From: Symbiopectobacterium purcellii
GTDB taxonomy: Bacteria; Pseudomonadota; Gammaproteobacteria; Enterobacterales; Enterobacteriaceae
Direction of reading: 5' to 3'
DNA: 64,000 bases
Assembly: GCF_019797845.1 (NCBI RefSeq)
Contig: NZ_CP081864.1
Span: forward strand, 868,001 to 932,000
Every line of letters begins with the position of its first letter. Positions within the stretch are counted from its first letter, which is position 1. A program made the translations under genes and the position numbers. Shown piece by piece: positions 49,140 to 58,572 of this stretch. Below the pieces are notes generated by a model. The model was not told where the DNA came from. It did not search any database and worked only from the letters and a program-made list of their open reading frames with translations.

Positions 49140-50867
49140 TCAGCAGAGCGTTTTTTCTTTGATGAATCGGCTCACTACATCGCTCAGTTCTTGCGCTGTG
49201 GGCTGGGAGAGCGCTTGTTCTGCCAACGCTTTGGCATCGTCGTAATTTGCATTACGAATGATCTTCTTGATGCCAGGAATTGAGATTGCACTCATGCTGA
49301 ATTCATCCAGACCCATACCCAATAATAGCAGTGTAGCACGTTCGTCACCAGCGAGCTCGCCGCACATCCCCGTCCATTTGCCTTCGGCATGAGATGCGTC
49401 AATGACCTGCTTGATCAAACGCAATACCGCTGGCGACATCGGGTTATAGAGATGAGAGATAAGCTCATTACCGCGATCGACTGCCAGAGTATACTGGGTT
49501 AAGTCATTTGTCCCAATACTAAAAAAGTCCACTTCTTTTGCCAGATGATTGGCAATGGCGGCCGCAGCAGGTGTTTCAACCATAACGCCCACCTCGATGC
49601 TCTCATCGAAGGCTTTACCTTCTGCTCTCAACTGCGACTTCAACAGTTCCAGCTCGGTTTTCAGCGCACGCACTTCTTCCACGGAAATGATCATCGGGAA
49701 CATGATACGCAGCTTGCCAAACACCGACGCGCGCAAAATGGCACGCAGCTGTGCGTGAAGAATTTCTTTACGATCGAGACAGATACGAATTGCTCGCCAG
49801 CCCAGGAACGGGTTCTCTTCCTTCGGCAGGTTCATGTAAGGCAGATCTTTGTCGCCGCCGATATCCATGGTGCGCACGATAACCGCCTGCGCCCCTACGG
49901 CTTCCGCCACGGCTTTGTAGGCTTGGAACTGTTCTTCTTCTGTCGGGAACGCATCTCTGTCCATAAACAGGAATTCGGTGCGGTACAGACCAACACCTTC
50001 TGCGCCGTTGCGCTCAGCACCGGCAACATCACGCACGTTACCGATGTTGGCGCACACTTCTACCTGATGCCCGTCGAGCGTGATGGCAGGCAAATCCTTC
50101 AGTTTTGCCAATGCATCTTTTTCAGCGTAGTACTGTGCTTCCAGCGCTTTCAGCTGTTCGATCACGTCCGGCGTCGGGTTCTGATAAATCTTGTTGTTCA
50201 CGCCATCCAGAATCAGATAATCGCCGTTTTTCACCTGTTGGGTCGCATCCGTGGTGCCGACAATCGCGGGCAGCTCCAGAGAACGCGCCATGATGGAGGT
50301 GTGGGATGTCCGACCGCCGAGATCGGTAATAAAACCCAGAACCTTATCCAGGTTCAACTGTGCGGTTTCTGATGGCGTCAAATCGGTTGCGATCAGGATA
50401 GACTCTTCCTGAATATCGCCGAGATCGATAATCGGCATACCGAGAATGTTTCTCAGCAGGCGTTTACCGATATCGCGCATGTCAGCGGAGCGTTCTTTCA
50501 GGTATTCATCGTCCAGTTCTTCCAACGCTTTCGCCTGATTCTCGATAACAGAGTAGGCTGCCGCATCGGCAGAGTGATGGTCCTTTTTGATCAGGGCTAT
50601 GATTTCCTGCTCGAACTCTTCATCTTCAAGCAGCATGATATGCCCTTCGAAGATGGCCTCTTTCTCAGCGCCCAGGGTTGCACCGGCTTTGGTCTTGATG
50701 GCTTCCAACTGTGCAGAAGCCTTGGCCCGACCGCTCAGAAAACGTTCGATTTCTTGTTCAACGTCTTCAGCAGTAATTTTCTTCCGGCTGATGACGATTT
50801 CGTCTTCCTTCAATAACAGCGCGTTACCGAAAGCAAAACCGGGTGATACTAATATGCCTGAAATCAT
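49140..50867 (-). CDS. ptsI: PTS enzyme I
   Basis: Phosphoenolpyruvate-protein phosphotransferase, the first step of the PTS. Starting at 50867 ([19 protein letters not shown]) gives 575 residues, the E. coli length; six extra residues upstream are unlikely. The active-site His about 189 lies in [13 protein letters not shown]. The PEP-binding domain has [23 protein letters not shown] and GMCGELAGD with the catalytic Cys. Confidence 0.98.
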   Translation of the reverse strand: MISGILVSPGFAFGNALLLKEDEIVISRKKITAEDVEQEIERFLSGRAKASAQLEAIKTKAGATLGAEKEAIFEGHIMLLEDEEFEQEIIALIKKDHHSADAAAYSVIENQAKALEELDDEYLKERSADMRDIGKRLLRNILGMPIIDLGDIQEESILIATDLTPSETAQLNLDKVLGFITDLGGRTSHTSIMARSLELPAIVGTTDATQQVKNGDYLILDGVNNKIYQNPTPDVIEQLKALEAQYYAEKDALAKLKDLPAITLDGHQVEVCANIGNVRDVAGAERNGAEGVGLYRTEFLFMDRDAFPTEEEQFQAYKAVAEAVGAQAVIVRTMDIGGDKDLPYMNLPKEENPFLGWRAIRICLDRKEILHAQLRAILRASVFGKLRIMFPMIISVEEVRALKTELELLKSQLRAEGKAFDESIEVGVMVETPAAAAIANHLAKEVDFFSIGTNDLTQYTLAVDRGNELISHLYNPMSPAVLRLIKQVIDASHAEGKWTGMCGELAGDERATLLLLGMGLDEFSMSAISIPGIKKIIRNANYDDAKALAEQALSQPTAQELSDVVSRFIKEKTLC

Positions 50868-50914
50868 AACCCTACCTTCACTCAAAACTGATGTTCACAC
50901 GAAAAGCCTGCAGA

Positions 50915-51172
50915 TTACTCAAGTTCGGCCATCAGCTTAACCAGATGTTCAACGGCTTTTTGCTCGTCTTCACCTTCTGCGGAAAGGGTAACAACAGTGC
51001 CTTGCGTCAGGCCAAGGGTCTGAAGTTTGAACAAACTTTTCGCGCTGGCACTTTTTCCGTTAGAGGTGACGGTAATTTCGCTGGTAAATCCTTTGGCTTC
51101 TTTAACAAACTGAGCCGCAGGACGGGTGTGCAGGCCATTCGGAGCGGTAATAGTAACTTCTTGCTGGAACAT
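50915..51172 (-). CDS. ptsH: Phosphocarrier HPr
   Basis: 85-residue PTS phosphocarrier. H15 ([13 protein letters not shown]) accepts phosphate from enzyme I, and S46 is at the conserved KSLFKLQ position. First gene of ptsHI-crr, with 47 bases to the ptsI start. Confidence 0.98.
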   Translation of the reverse strand: MFQQEVTITAPNGLHTRPAAQFVKEAKGFTSEITVTSNGKSASAKSLFKLQTLGLTQGTVVTLSAEGEDEQKAVEHLVKLMAELE

Positions 51173-51523
51173 TCTGTTTTCCCCAACTATGGTTTGGATT
51201 CGTGTTGTGGAACTAAAGTTTAGTGTATTTACCGAACTTTAGTCTGTTAGGTCAACCCCATTTATGTTACGGGGTCGCCTTTGATGCGGCAAGGTACGAC
51301 GAAACGCCTTCCTTGAATATATACGCCAAATAGCACCGTATTCCAGCCCAGTGTCTGATGACGTTGTTGCCTCTGTGGTAAAAAAATGCGGACATTGCAA
51401 TCAGCGGGAACAGGGTACGATGTTACGGTTATTAATTTCGCGCATCAAAATAATTGTTCGGTTAAATACTAAACCTGGACCAAAAAAGCAATCATTGATG
51501 GGTATAAACTTTGAACCCTACCA
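51173..51523 (-). promoter_or_regulatory. ptsH upstream region
   Basis: About 350 gene-free bases between ptsH and the cysK terminator. A plausible minus-strand promoter has TTGACC (51250-51255) and TAAATA (51226-51231) with an 18-base spacer. An inverted repeat ACTAAAGTT (51212-51220) / AACTTTAGT (51235-51243) spans it. The rest shows nothing I can support; a short open frame at 51351-51566 has no ribosome site. Confidence 0.45.
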
Positions 51524-51552
51524 CAAAAAAAGCACCTGTGAAGGTGCTTTTA
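51524..51552 (-). terminator. Terminator of cysK
   Basis: Stem AGCACCT / AGGTGCT with a short loop; on the minus strand it is followed by a run of seven Ts. Lies 22 bases after the cysK stop. Confidence 0.88.
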
Positions 51553-51573
51553 TGCCGTCAATGTAACGAAGAA

Positions 51574-52557
51574 TTACTGCTGCAATTCTTGTTCTGTGAA
51601 CAGATCGGCAAACAGCGCCGTACTGAGATAGCGCTCGCCGGAGGAGGGCAGAATCACCACGATGGTTTTGCCTTCAAACGCGGGATCCTTCAGTAAATTC
51701 AGCGCGGCAGCCACGGCAGCACCGGAAGAGATCCCGGCCAGAATACCTTCTTCTTCCATCAGGCGACGCGCGGTTGAAATCGCGTCCTCGTTAGAAATGC
51801 GCTCCACGCGATCCACCAGAGACAGATCGAGGTTACCGGGAATGAAACCGGCGCCGATCCCTTGGATCTTGTGCGGGCCAGGCTTGATTTCTTCGCCTGC
51901 CAACGCTTGGGTGATCACCGGTGAATCAACGGGTTCCACCGCGACAGTGGTAATAGCTTTGCCTTTGGTGTTCTTGATGAAACGGCTGACGCCGGTCAAC
52001 GTACCGCCCGTGCCAACACCGGAGATGAACACGTCCACTTCACCATCGGTGTCTTCCCAAATTTCCGGGCCGGTGGTTTTTTCGTGAATTTCCGGGTTAG
52101 CCGGGTTGCTGAACTGTTGCAGCAGCAGGAAGCGGTTCGGGTCGCTGGCAACAATCTCTTCTGCCTTGGCGATGGCCCCTTTCATGCCTTTCGCACCTTC
52201 GGTCAGTACCAGTTTGGCACCCAGCGCTTTCAACAGTTTGCGCCGCTCAATGCTCATGGTTTCTGGCATGGTCAGGGTTAATTTGTACCCGCGGGCAGCA
52301 GCGACATAGGCCAGAGCAATCCCGGTGTTACCGCTTGTCGGTTCTACCAGTTCAACGCCGGGTTTTAATACGCCGGGTTTTAATACGCCGCGTTTTTCCG
52401 CATCCCAAATCAGGTTCGCGCCAATACGGCATTTAACGCTGAAGCTGGGGTTGCGAGATTCCACTTTTGCCAGAATACGTCCATTGCCGATACGGTTCAG
52501 ACGAACCAGCGGCGAGTGGCCGATGGTGTAGGAGTTATCTTCATAGATTTTGCTCAT
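51574..52557 (-). CDS. cysK: Cysteine synthase A (CysK) with 5-residue duplication
   Basis: O-acetylserine sulfhydrylase A. PLP Lys42 is in SFSVKCRIG and the substrate loop TSGNTG follows at 74-79. The protein has 327 residues against 323 in E. coli, because VLKPG occurs twice in a row at residues 58-62 and 63-67, just before the EPTSGNTG loop. The C-terminal region, including [12 protein letters not shown], is normal. The gene lies between the pts operon and cysZ, as in E. coli. Confidence 0.96.
   Translation of the reverse strand: MSKIYEDNSYTIGHSPLVRLNRIGNGRILAKVESRNPSFSVKCRIGANLIWDAEKRGVLKPGVLKPGVELVEPTSGNTGIALAYVAAARGYKLTLTMPETMSIERRKLLKALGAKLVLTEGAKGMKGAIAKAEEIVASDPNRFLLLQQFSNPANPEIHEKTTGPEIWEDTDGEVDVFISGVGTGGTLTGVSRFIKNTKGKAITTVAVEPVDSPVITQALAGEEIKPGPHKIQGIGAGFIPGNLDLSLVDRVERISNEDAISTARRLMEEEGILAGISSGAAVAAALNLLKDPAFEGKTIVVILPSSGERYLSTALFADLFTEQELQQ
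52356..52385 (-). repeat. 15-bp tandem duplication inside cysK
   Basis: The 15-base unit CGCCGGGTTTTAATA occurs twice exactly (52356-52370 and 52371-52385), giving the repeated VLKPG in the protein. It keeps the frame. Confidence 0.92.
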
Positions 52558-52689
52558 GGCCAGTCCTTATAACTGTATGAAATTTTTACCAACAAGATAG
52601 AGCATACTCACTCCATCCTTTCAGGGAAGGAAAGAATTGCTATATCGTTATGTTCTTAAGAAATATCTTTTCATTACAGTCGGAAAAAA

Positions 52690-53460
52690 CTATCGCACTC
52701 CCGCTGATACCGAGAGATGACGATACCTGTCTACCCACAATGCGGTTGCGCCACAGACGGCGACTGGCATCACCACCAAATTCAGGAACGGCACCAGCGT
52801 AAACACACTGACCAGCGCGCCGAACTGCAAATTGTTGAGTTTATGACGCCGCAACGCTTCGCGCATGGTGGGAAAGCTGATTTTGTGATTGTCGAAAGGA
52901 TAATCGCAATACTGAATGGGCAGCATCCAGGCGCTAAACCCGAACCACAGCAAAGGGGCAACGGTTTGCCCGATACCCGGGATAAGATACAGCAACAACA
53001 GCACCACGGCGCGCGGCAGGTAATAGGCGAGCTTTTGCACCTCGCGCTTCATGATACGCGGTATATCTTTGACCATGCCCATGACGCCGCTGTCCGGCAG
53101 GGCCTTTCCGGTCAGTCGCGCCTCAAGCTGCTCGGCCAGCAAGCCGTTAAACGGGGCCGCGATAAAATTGGCGATGGTGCTGAAAAAATAGCCGAATACC
53201 AATAGGATAGAGATGACGGCGAGCGGCCACAGCAGGTAGCTTAACCATTGCAGCCACTCTGGTACATGGCCCATCAGCCGGGCAATCCAATCACCCATGC
53301 GGGAAAACAGCCACCAAAAGGCCCCGCCCATCAACAGGATATTGAGCAGCAGTGGAATGATGACAAAACGCCGTATGCCCGGCAGCGACATCAGTTGCCA
53401 ACCTTGTGCGAAATAGTAAATGCCTGAACGCGCCGGCGTAGCGGGGGACGGGGTTACCAT
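52690..53460 (-). CDS. cysZ: Sulfate transporter CysZ
   Basis: Inner-membrane sulfate permease supplying the cysteine pathway, 256 residues. Four to six hydrophobic helices are seen, with [27 protein letters not shown] and [20 protein letters not shown] family text. Upstream of cysK in the same direction, separated by 132 bases, as in E. coli. Confidence 0.95.
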   Translation of the reverse strand: MVTPSPATPARSGIYYFAQGWQLMSLPGIRRFVIIPLLLNILLMGGAFWWLFSRMGDWIARLMGHVPEWLQWLSYLLWPLAVISILLVFGYFFSTIANFIAAPFNGLLAEQLEARLTGKALPDSGVMGMVKDIPRIMKREVQKLAYYLPRAVVLLLLYLIPGIGQTVAPLLWFGFSAWMLPIQYCDYPFDNHKISFPTMREALRRHKLNNLQFGALVSVFTLVPFLNLVVMPVAVCGATALWVDRYRHLSVSAGVR

Positions 53461-53715
53461 GACATCCTGTTCCTCATTGTGGGGTTATCCGGATCGTTGG
53501 TACGATCGGAGTAGTTTGTGTGATCTGCATCATATCGGGATGATTTTCTGCTGACCAGTGACCCTTTGGACGAAAAAAAAGCAAAAAAGTGCGCCCGGTA
53601 TATCTTTATTCCTATAAAATACTGTGCAGGCTTGCACTTGTGTACGCAGGCAAATAGAGTTAGGGGTATGAAAAAGTTGCCGCGGTGGCAATAAATTGAA
53701 TTAACTGGGATAGCA

Positions 53716-54657
53716 ATGATGCAGGACTTGCGTCTGATATTAATCGTTGTGGGCGCGATCGCTATAATTGCGCTACTGCTTCACGGCTTGTGGACGAGCC
53801 GTAAAGAGCGTTCGTCCCTTTTTCGTGACCGTCCGGTGAAGCGCCTTAAGCAAAAGCAGAAGCGGGAAGAGACTGCGCCGCTTGAGGAGCTTGATGAAGG
53901 GGTCGGCGAAGTCAGAGTCACGCGGACGCGTGCGCAGGAAGAACCGGCATTGGGGTCGTTCAGTGAGTCTGCGCCGCCGCCTGCATCCTCATCGCCTTTC
54001 GCTTCTGCTGCCGAACACGTTCGTACCGATTACGATCCGCTGTTAGGCGCGACTACCGCGCCGCAATCTGCTCCTGAGGCGCACATCGATCGCATTACGC
54101 AGGATACTCGTCCTGCACATGCCGCGCCTGTGTACCCAGCCTCTGTAGAACGCACCCCACACGTTGAAGCGCAGGACGCAGAGCAAGAGTTGTCCGAACA
54201 GGATGCTGACCAAGTGCAAAGTGCAAGCAACGCCGCGCAAGAAACGGTGCTGGTTCTGCACGTTGCTGCTCATCAGGGCAGTATCATTGGCGGTGAGGTA
54301 CTGTTGCAAAGCGTATTGCAGGCAGGCTTCCAGTTCGGTGAAATGAATATTTTCCATCGCCATGTTAACCCGGCGGGTGCTGGGCCGGTGCTGTTCAGCC
54401 TGGCCAACATGGTGAAACCCGGCTCTTTCAGTATCGACGATATGGCCGAATTCTCCACGCCGGGCGTCTCCATTTTCATGATGGTGCCCTCCTACGGTGA
54501 CGCAAGCCAGAATTTCAAACTGATGCTGCAATCTGCACAGCGTATTGCTGATGACGTCGGCGGTGTGGTTCTGGATGATGAGCGTCGTTTGATGACGCCG
54601 CAGAAAGTTGAAGCCTACAAGGGCCGTATTCGCGATGTGCTGCGGGCTAATGGGTAA
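53716..54657 (+). CDS. zipA: Cell division protein ZipA
   Basis: Bitopic protein that anchors FtsZ to the membrane. The 313 residues start [20 protein letters not shown], the membrane segment. A charged arm (about 28-60), a linker rich in Pro, Ala, Glu and Gln (about 60-170), and the C-terminal FtsZ-binding domain (about 175-313, with [29 protein letters not shown] text) follow. Divergent from cysZ, as in E. coli. ligA, which normally follows, is not present; a terminator and yjeH come next. Confidence 0.97.
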   Translation: MMQDLRLILIVVGAIAIIALLLHGLWTSRKERSSLFRDRPVKRLKQKQKREETAPLEELDEGVGEVRVTRTRAQEEPALGSFSESAPPPASSSPFASAAEHVRTDYDPLLGATTAPQSAPEAHIDRITQDTRPAHAAPVYPASVERTPHVEAQDAEQELSEQDADQVQSASNAAQETVLVLHVAAHQGSIIGGEVLLQSVLQAGFQFGEMNIFHRHVNPAGAGPVLFSLANMVKPGSFSIDDMAEFSTPGVSIFMMVPSYGDASQNFKLMLQSAQRIADDVGGVVLDDERRLMTPQKVEAYKGRIRDVLRANG

Positions 54658-54675
54658 ACGTGATTGTGTAACCGC

Positions 54676-54704
54676 AAAGCCTCCTCTATGGAGGCTTTTT
54701 TTTT
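54676..54704 (+). terminator. Terminator of zipA
   Basis: AAGCCTC / GAGGCTT stem with a 7-base loop and a run of nine Ts. Confidence 0.92.
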
Positions 54705-54724
54705 AGGGGATAGGGTGGGCTGAC

Positions 54725-55981
54725 GTGGCAAGTAGTAATGGGTTAAAGCAGGATCTGGGGGTGGTTCAGGGCGTGGGGCTACTATCCACTTCGCTACTGG
54801 GAACCGGCGTGTTTGCGGTGCCAGCCATTGTGGCGCAACTGTCGGGTAATGACAGCCTGTGGGCCTGGCCGCTGCTGATTGTGTTGGTGTTTCCGATTGC
54901 CATTGGCTTTGCCGCGTTAGGGCAGCATTTTCCCAATGCCGGTGGCGCAGCTCACTTTGTCAATCTGGCATTTGGCCCACGTCTGGCCCGCGTGACCCGC
55001 TGGCTGTTTCTCTCCGTGATCCCCCTTGGCTTGCCCGCTGCGCTGCAAATTGCCGCTGAGTTTTGGGCGCCGTTTATCGGCCACAACAGGGTGGGCATCT
55101 TGATGGTGCAACTGTTGACGCTGGTCGCCATTTGGCTGCTCGGGTCGCGCAGTGCGGGTTCAAGCGCGTCCATTCAAACGGGCATTGCCGTGTTAGTGGT
55201 GCTGTTGGTCGCTGCCATTTGGTGGGGGGGAGAGATCAATCCCACGCATATTGACTGGCCTGCACTGAGTACCCTTTCTTGGCCGAACACCTTTGATTCA
55301 CTCGCCGTGATGTTTTGGTGTTTTGTCGGACTGGAAGCGTTTGCTCACCTCTCTACCGAGTTCCGTAACCCTGAGCGTGATTTTCCCCGTGCCTTGATGA
55401 TCGGCATGTTGATTGCCGGTATCGTCTATTGGGGCTGTACCGTCGCGATTTTGCAGTTGAACGTCTATGGCAGTGATATCGCGCCGACCTCGCTGCTGTT
55501 GAGCATCGTCGCAGATTTGTTTGGCAACGAATGGATCTATTGGGGAGCTTGCCTGATTGGCTATCTGGCGTGCTTTGCCAGTGTGAACATTTATACGCAG
55601 GGCTTTGCGCGACTGGTGTGGTCACAGGCAGCGCCAGGGAGTCGTTTGGGGCGGCTGTCTCGGGCCCAGGTTCCCCTGAGTGCGCTGTCGGCGGTGGTGC
55701 TGTGTAGCATGGTCTGTTGCCTGCTGATTTACTGGCTGTCACTGCCATTATCGACGTTGATCGTTTACGCCAACGGCATTTTTGTTTTGGTTTATCTGCT
55801 GTGCATGCTGGCAGGGTGTCGATTGTTGAAAGGTCGGGCCCGCCTGATGGCGATTATTGGCAGCGTGTTGTGCTGCGCACTGCTGGTGATGGTGGGGGCT
55901 AAATCGCTCTATGCACTGATTATGCTGGCAGTGCTGTGGTGGGGGTTACCGCATAAGTCACAGCAGCTGGCGGCAGAATAA
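54725..55981 (+). CDS. yjeH: YjeH-like amino-acid exporter (APC superfamily)
   Basis: Inner-membrane exporter of methionine and branched-chain amino acids, 418 residues, about 12 membrane segments. It begins with GTG 54725 and reads ASSNGLKQDLGVVQGVGLLSTSLLGTG-like, the YjeH start. FVGLEAFAHLSTEFRNPERDFPRAL is the conserved loop. It occupies the place where ligA would be expected after zipA. Confidence 0.9.
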   Translation: MASSNGLKQDLGVVQGVGLLSTSLLGTGVFAVPAIVAQLSGNDSLWAWPLLIVLVFPIAIGFAALGQHFPNAGGAAHFVNLAFGPRLARVTRWLFLSVIPLGLPAALQIAAEFWAPFIGHNRVGILMVQLLTLVAIWLLGSRSAGSSASIQTGIAVLVVLLVAAIWWGGEINPTHIDWPALSTLSWPNTFDSLAVMFWCFVGLEAFAHLSTEFRNPERDFPRALMIGMLIAGIVYWGCTVAILQLNVYGSDIAPTSLLLSIVADLFGNEWIYWGACLIGYLACFASVNIYTQGFARLVWSQAAPGSRLGRLSRAQVPLSALSAVVLCSMVCCLLIYWLSLPLSTLIVYANGIFVLVYLLCMLAGCRLLKGRARLMAIIGSVLCCALLVMVGAKSLYALIMLAVLWWGLPHKSQQLAAE

Positions 55982-56035
55982 TCGCCGTTGCACCGGCCTT
56001 TGGGAGTGGCCGGTGCCCGCGATGAGGGATACCGC

Positions 56036-56317
56036 CTATGAGGGCTGCTGTTCAGACGTAGCCGTTTTGTCCGCGTCCAGCTTGGCTTCCAACTCGCTTA
56101 AACGCTGTTCCAGCCGCGCCAGTTTTTCACGTGTGCGCAGCAGAACCTGCGTTTGTACATCGAACTCTTCGCGGTTTACCAGATCAAGCTTGGTAAACTG
56201 TGCTTGCAGAACCTGGCGAATTTTTTTCTCGGCGTCTTCGCCCAGTTCACGTATGCCTTTAGGCATGGATTCATGCACCTGACGTGCAATTTGCTCAATC
56301 TTTTTCGGGTCAATCAT
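56036..56317 (-). CDS. ubiK: Ubiquinone biosynthesis accessory factor UbiK (YqiC)
   Basis: 93-residue coiled-coil protein that helps UbiJ in aerobic ubiquinone synthesis. ATG 56317 gives [20 protein letters not shown], nearly identical to the E. coli start; the longer frame to 56344 adds nine residues. The C-terminal coiled coil has [21 protein letters not shown]. It ends convergent with yjeH and is not in its E. coli neighbourhood. Confidence 0.94.
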   Translation of the reverse strand: MIDPKKIEQIARQVHESMPKGIRELGEDAEKKIRQVLQAQFTKLDLVNREEFDVQTQVLLRTREKLARLEQRLSELEAKLDADKTATSEQQPS

Positions 56318-56459
56318 GCCGTTTTCCTGCTCGGTTTCTGTCATCTGTACTGTCAGTGTAATGCGTGAATGAAAAGGGATAAACCAAAACTCGTCCTGTA
56401 ATGCTTTGTGTCGGATTTTTAAAGAAAATTTTTACCAATAGGCTAGGGGCTGTTGACAA

Positions 56460-56846
56460 TTAACACAGCCAGACGAATGCAGCAGCGAGCGCAACGAATG
56501 ATGCGAAGCGTTTTGAGAGTTTGTCGAAGCGTGTAGCTACGCGTCGAAATTGCTTGATACGGCAAAAGAAACGTTCGATCAAATTGCGTGAAGCGTAAAG
56601 ATGTTTGTCCAGTGGGCGTTGCTCACGGCGATTCTCTTTGCTGGGGATGACAGCCTGAATGCCTACCGACTCCAGATATTGTAGAATCACATTCGTATCG
56701 TAGGCTTTGTCTGCAGCCAAGCTTGAAGGTTTCAATTCACCAAGTAAAGGCAATGCTTCTCTGGTGTCGCTCTTTTGACCACCAGTCAAACTAAAACGGG
56801 CAAGCATGCCCAGCCCATCAACCAGAGCGTGAATCTTGGTTGTCAA
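56460..56846 (-). CDS. IS5-family transposase, C-terminal frame
   Basis: 128 residues with the second catalytic Asp in LAADKAYDTN and the Glu in RNLIERFFCRIKQFRRVATRF, the IS5 YREK-like region. Likely made as a fusion with the upstream frame. Confidence 0.88.
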   Translation of the reverse strand: MTTKIHALVDGLGMLARFSLTGGQKSDTREALPLLGELKPSSLAADKAYDTNVILQYLESVGIQAVIPSKENRREQRPLDKHLYASRNLIERFFCRIKQFRRVATRFDKLSKRFASFVALAAAFVWLC

Positions 56847-57211
56847 TCCCCCGCGAGAACGACCAATCGACTGGTCACCGTTTTTTTGGGAGCGCCCGCT
56901 GCATGCTGATGAACCCGTACGATAGTGCTGTCGATGAAGATTTCCTCGAAATCGGCATCGCCCGCAAGTTCAGCAAAAACGGAATGCCATATTTCTGCCC
57001 GTGACCATCTGGCAAAGCGTTTGTACACACAGTTCCAGAGTCCGAAATCGGGTGGTAAATCTCTCCATGGGCTTCCAGTTCGGGCGATCCATAAAACCGC
57101 TTCGACAAAAAGCCGATTATCTGCTGCTGTTCGTCCCGGCTCCGAATCCTTTCCCGGCAAAAACGGGCTAATCCGTTCGTATTGGTCATCACTGAGCATC
57201 AATCTTGGCAT
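56843..57211 (-). CDS. IS5-family transposase, N-terminal frame
   Basis: 122 residues with the DUF4096-type N-terminus MPRLMLSDDQYERISPFLPG, WIARTGSPWRDLPPDFG and the first catalytic Asp in EEIFIDSTIVRVHQHAAG. It ends in ATGA overlapping the second frame, so a frameshift is expected to join the two halves. Confidence 0.88.
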   Translation of the reverse strand: MPRLMLSDDQYERISPFLPGKDSEPGRTAADNRLFVEAVLWIARTGSPWRDLPPDFGLWNCVYKRFARWSRAEIWHSVFAELAGDADFEEIFIDSTIVRVHQHAAGAPKKTVTSRLVVLAGD

Positions 57212-57334
57212 TCTGCTTTTCCAAAAAAGACAGAATGTAAACAGATTCTTTTACAAAAAAACAGGTTCTTGGCGATGATTGTCAACAGGCCCTAGCTCAG
57301 ACCTGATCTGACAGTTACCGGTTATTTATACAGG

Positions 57335-57654
57335 TGTCTGTCAGATTAAATCTGGTTCAGATTCTTTTCTGCCCAGACTCGTTTTCCATCAAGTAATGTT
57401 GCCATTGGCGTACGCCCGCAGCACATTTTTCCCTGATGAGTTCGCTCATTATTGTAATGCCACAGCCCGTTGTCCAGATCCGTCTGAAGGCTTTCCAGGT
57501 CCCCGTATAACTTCTTGCGGAACGTAACCTGATAAAAATCCTGCAAAATGGTTTTATGGAAGCGCTCACAGATGCCGTTTGTCTGCGGAGACATCGCTTT
57601 GGTTTTCGTATGGTCGATATCGTTGATAGCCAGATACAACTGTAAGCGTCTCAT
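57335..57654 (-). pseudogene. IS481-family transposase, C-terminal remnant
   Basis: About 100 residues from LYLAINDIDHTKTKAMSPQTNG through CERFHKTILQDFYQ to KCAA-like CCGRTPMATLLDGK, the end of an IS481-type DDE transposase. The N-terminal two thirds are missing. A candidate element end TGTCTGTCAGATTAAATCT lies at 57335. A second similar inverted end, CAGATCAGGTCTGAGC on the minus strand, abuts the IS5 copy at about 57296-57315. Confidence 0.75.
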
Positions 57655-57694
57655 TTAGACCGTCTGTGCAGAGGGCTCCGGTTCCGGGAAAATA

Positions 57695-58348
57695 GTGTCC
57701 ATCATTTTTAATGGACACTATCGCGTGAAACACCGGACATGGCTCCTTGAGGCACTCCGCCTCCATTTTGAAGAAAAGCTGCCGCGCATTGAGGCGGGGC
57801 GCCGGTTAGGCATTCCCAAATCTACAGCCTGTGATCTCTTTGTCCGCTTCCGGAAGGCAGGTTTGTCATGGCCTTTGCCGGCACGAATCAACGCAAGAAA
57901 GCTGGATAAACGACTTTACCGGCAGGACTCCCGAAAATCCCCCACTCTGTACCCGGTTCCCGTCGAAATACCCGCTGCCCGTAAGAGGTCGCGCCGGCCC
58001 AACTTCCCACAGGACTTCAAAATCTCCCTGGTGGAGCAGTCGATGCAGCCCGGCGTCAGCGTGGCACAGCTTGCCCGCGAAAATAACATTAATGACAATC
58101 TGCTGTTCAACTGGCGGCGTCGTTATCAACAGGGGCTGCTGGTTGCACGGACAGAAGCTCCGGTCATGCTGCCCGTGACGCTCACTGCTGAATCAGATCT
58201 CGATCTGGCTCAGACTCCCCCCATCCAGAGCGATTACGCCCTCTGCTGTGAGCTGGTTCTTCCCGCCGGGACGCTTCGTATCAGCGGAAAGCTGACGCCA
58301 GAGCTACTGCAGATACTCATCCGGGAAATGCAGGGAGGGTGCCGGTGA
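57695..58348 (+). CDS. IS66-family accessory protein TnpA
   Basis: 217-residue protein from GTG 57695. The second half holds the IS66 OrfA HTH (KISLVEQSMQPGVSVAQLAREN, NINDNLLFNWRRRYQQG). The first half has another HTH-like segment (IEAGRRLGIPKSTACDLFVRFRKAGLSWPLP) that resembles IS21-type proteins, so the N-terminus is unusually extended. tnpB starts 10 bases before its stop. The third IS66 gene is absent. Confidence 0.75.
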   Translation: MSIIFNGHYRVKHRTWLLEALRLHFEEKLPRIEAGRRLGIPKSTACDLFVRFRKAGLSWPLPARINARKLDKRLYRQDSRKSPTLYPVPVEIPAARKRSRRPNFPQDFKISLVEQSMQPGVSVAQLARENNINDNLLFNWRRRYQQGLLVARTEAPVMLPVTLTAESDLDLAQTPPIQSDYALCCELVLPAGTLRISGKLTPELLQILIREMQGGCR

Positions 58349-58572
58349 TATCACTCCCCGCGGGCTCACGCATCTGGCTGGTTGCCGGCGTGACCGACAT
58401 GCGTAACGGCTTTAACGGCCTTGCTTCCAGGGTGCAGAACATGCTGCGGGACGACCTGTTCAGCGGACATCTGTTCATCTTCCGCGGTCGCCGCGGCGAT
58501 ATGATAAAGGTGCTGTGGGCAGACCGTGACGGCCTGTGCCTGTTCACTAAGCGCCTGGAGCGGGGACGCTTC
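58339..58572 (+). pseudogene. IS66-family TnpB, 3' end cut by IS30
   Basis: Family start ISLPAGSRIWLVAGVTDMRNGFNGLA and VLWADRDGLCLFTKRLERGRF are clear. After RGRF (58572) the sequence becomes the end of an IS30-type element; the normal C-terminal ~35 residues are lost. Confidence 0.85.

Larger units (their letters stand above)
56447..57291 (-). mobile_element. IS5-family insertion sequence, apparently complete
   Basis: 845-bp element with terminal inverted repeats GGGCTGTTGACAAT (left) and GGCCTGTTGACAAT (right, minus strand), and a CTAG target duplication on both sides (56443-56446, 57292-57295). Two overlapping transposase frames fill it, as in IS427-like members. It separates ubiK from older IS debris. 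Confidence 0.85.

Noticed and set aside
51351..51566. 71-codon frame between ptsH and cysK
   Set aside because: No ribosome site or family resemblance, and it runs through the cysK terminator.
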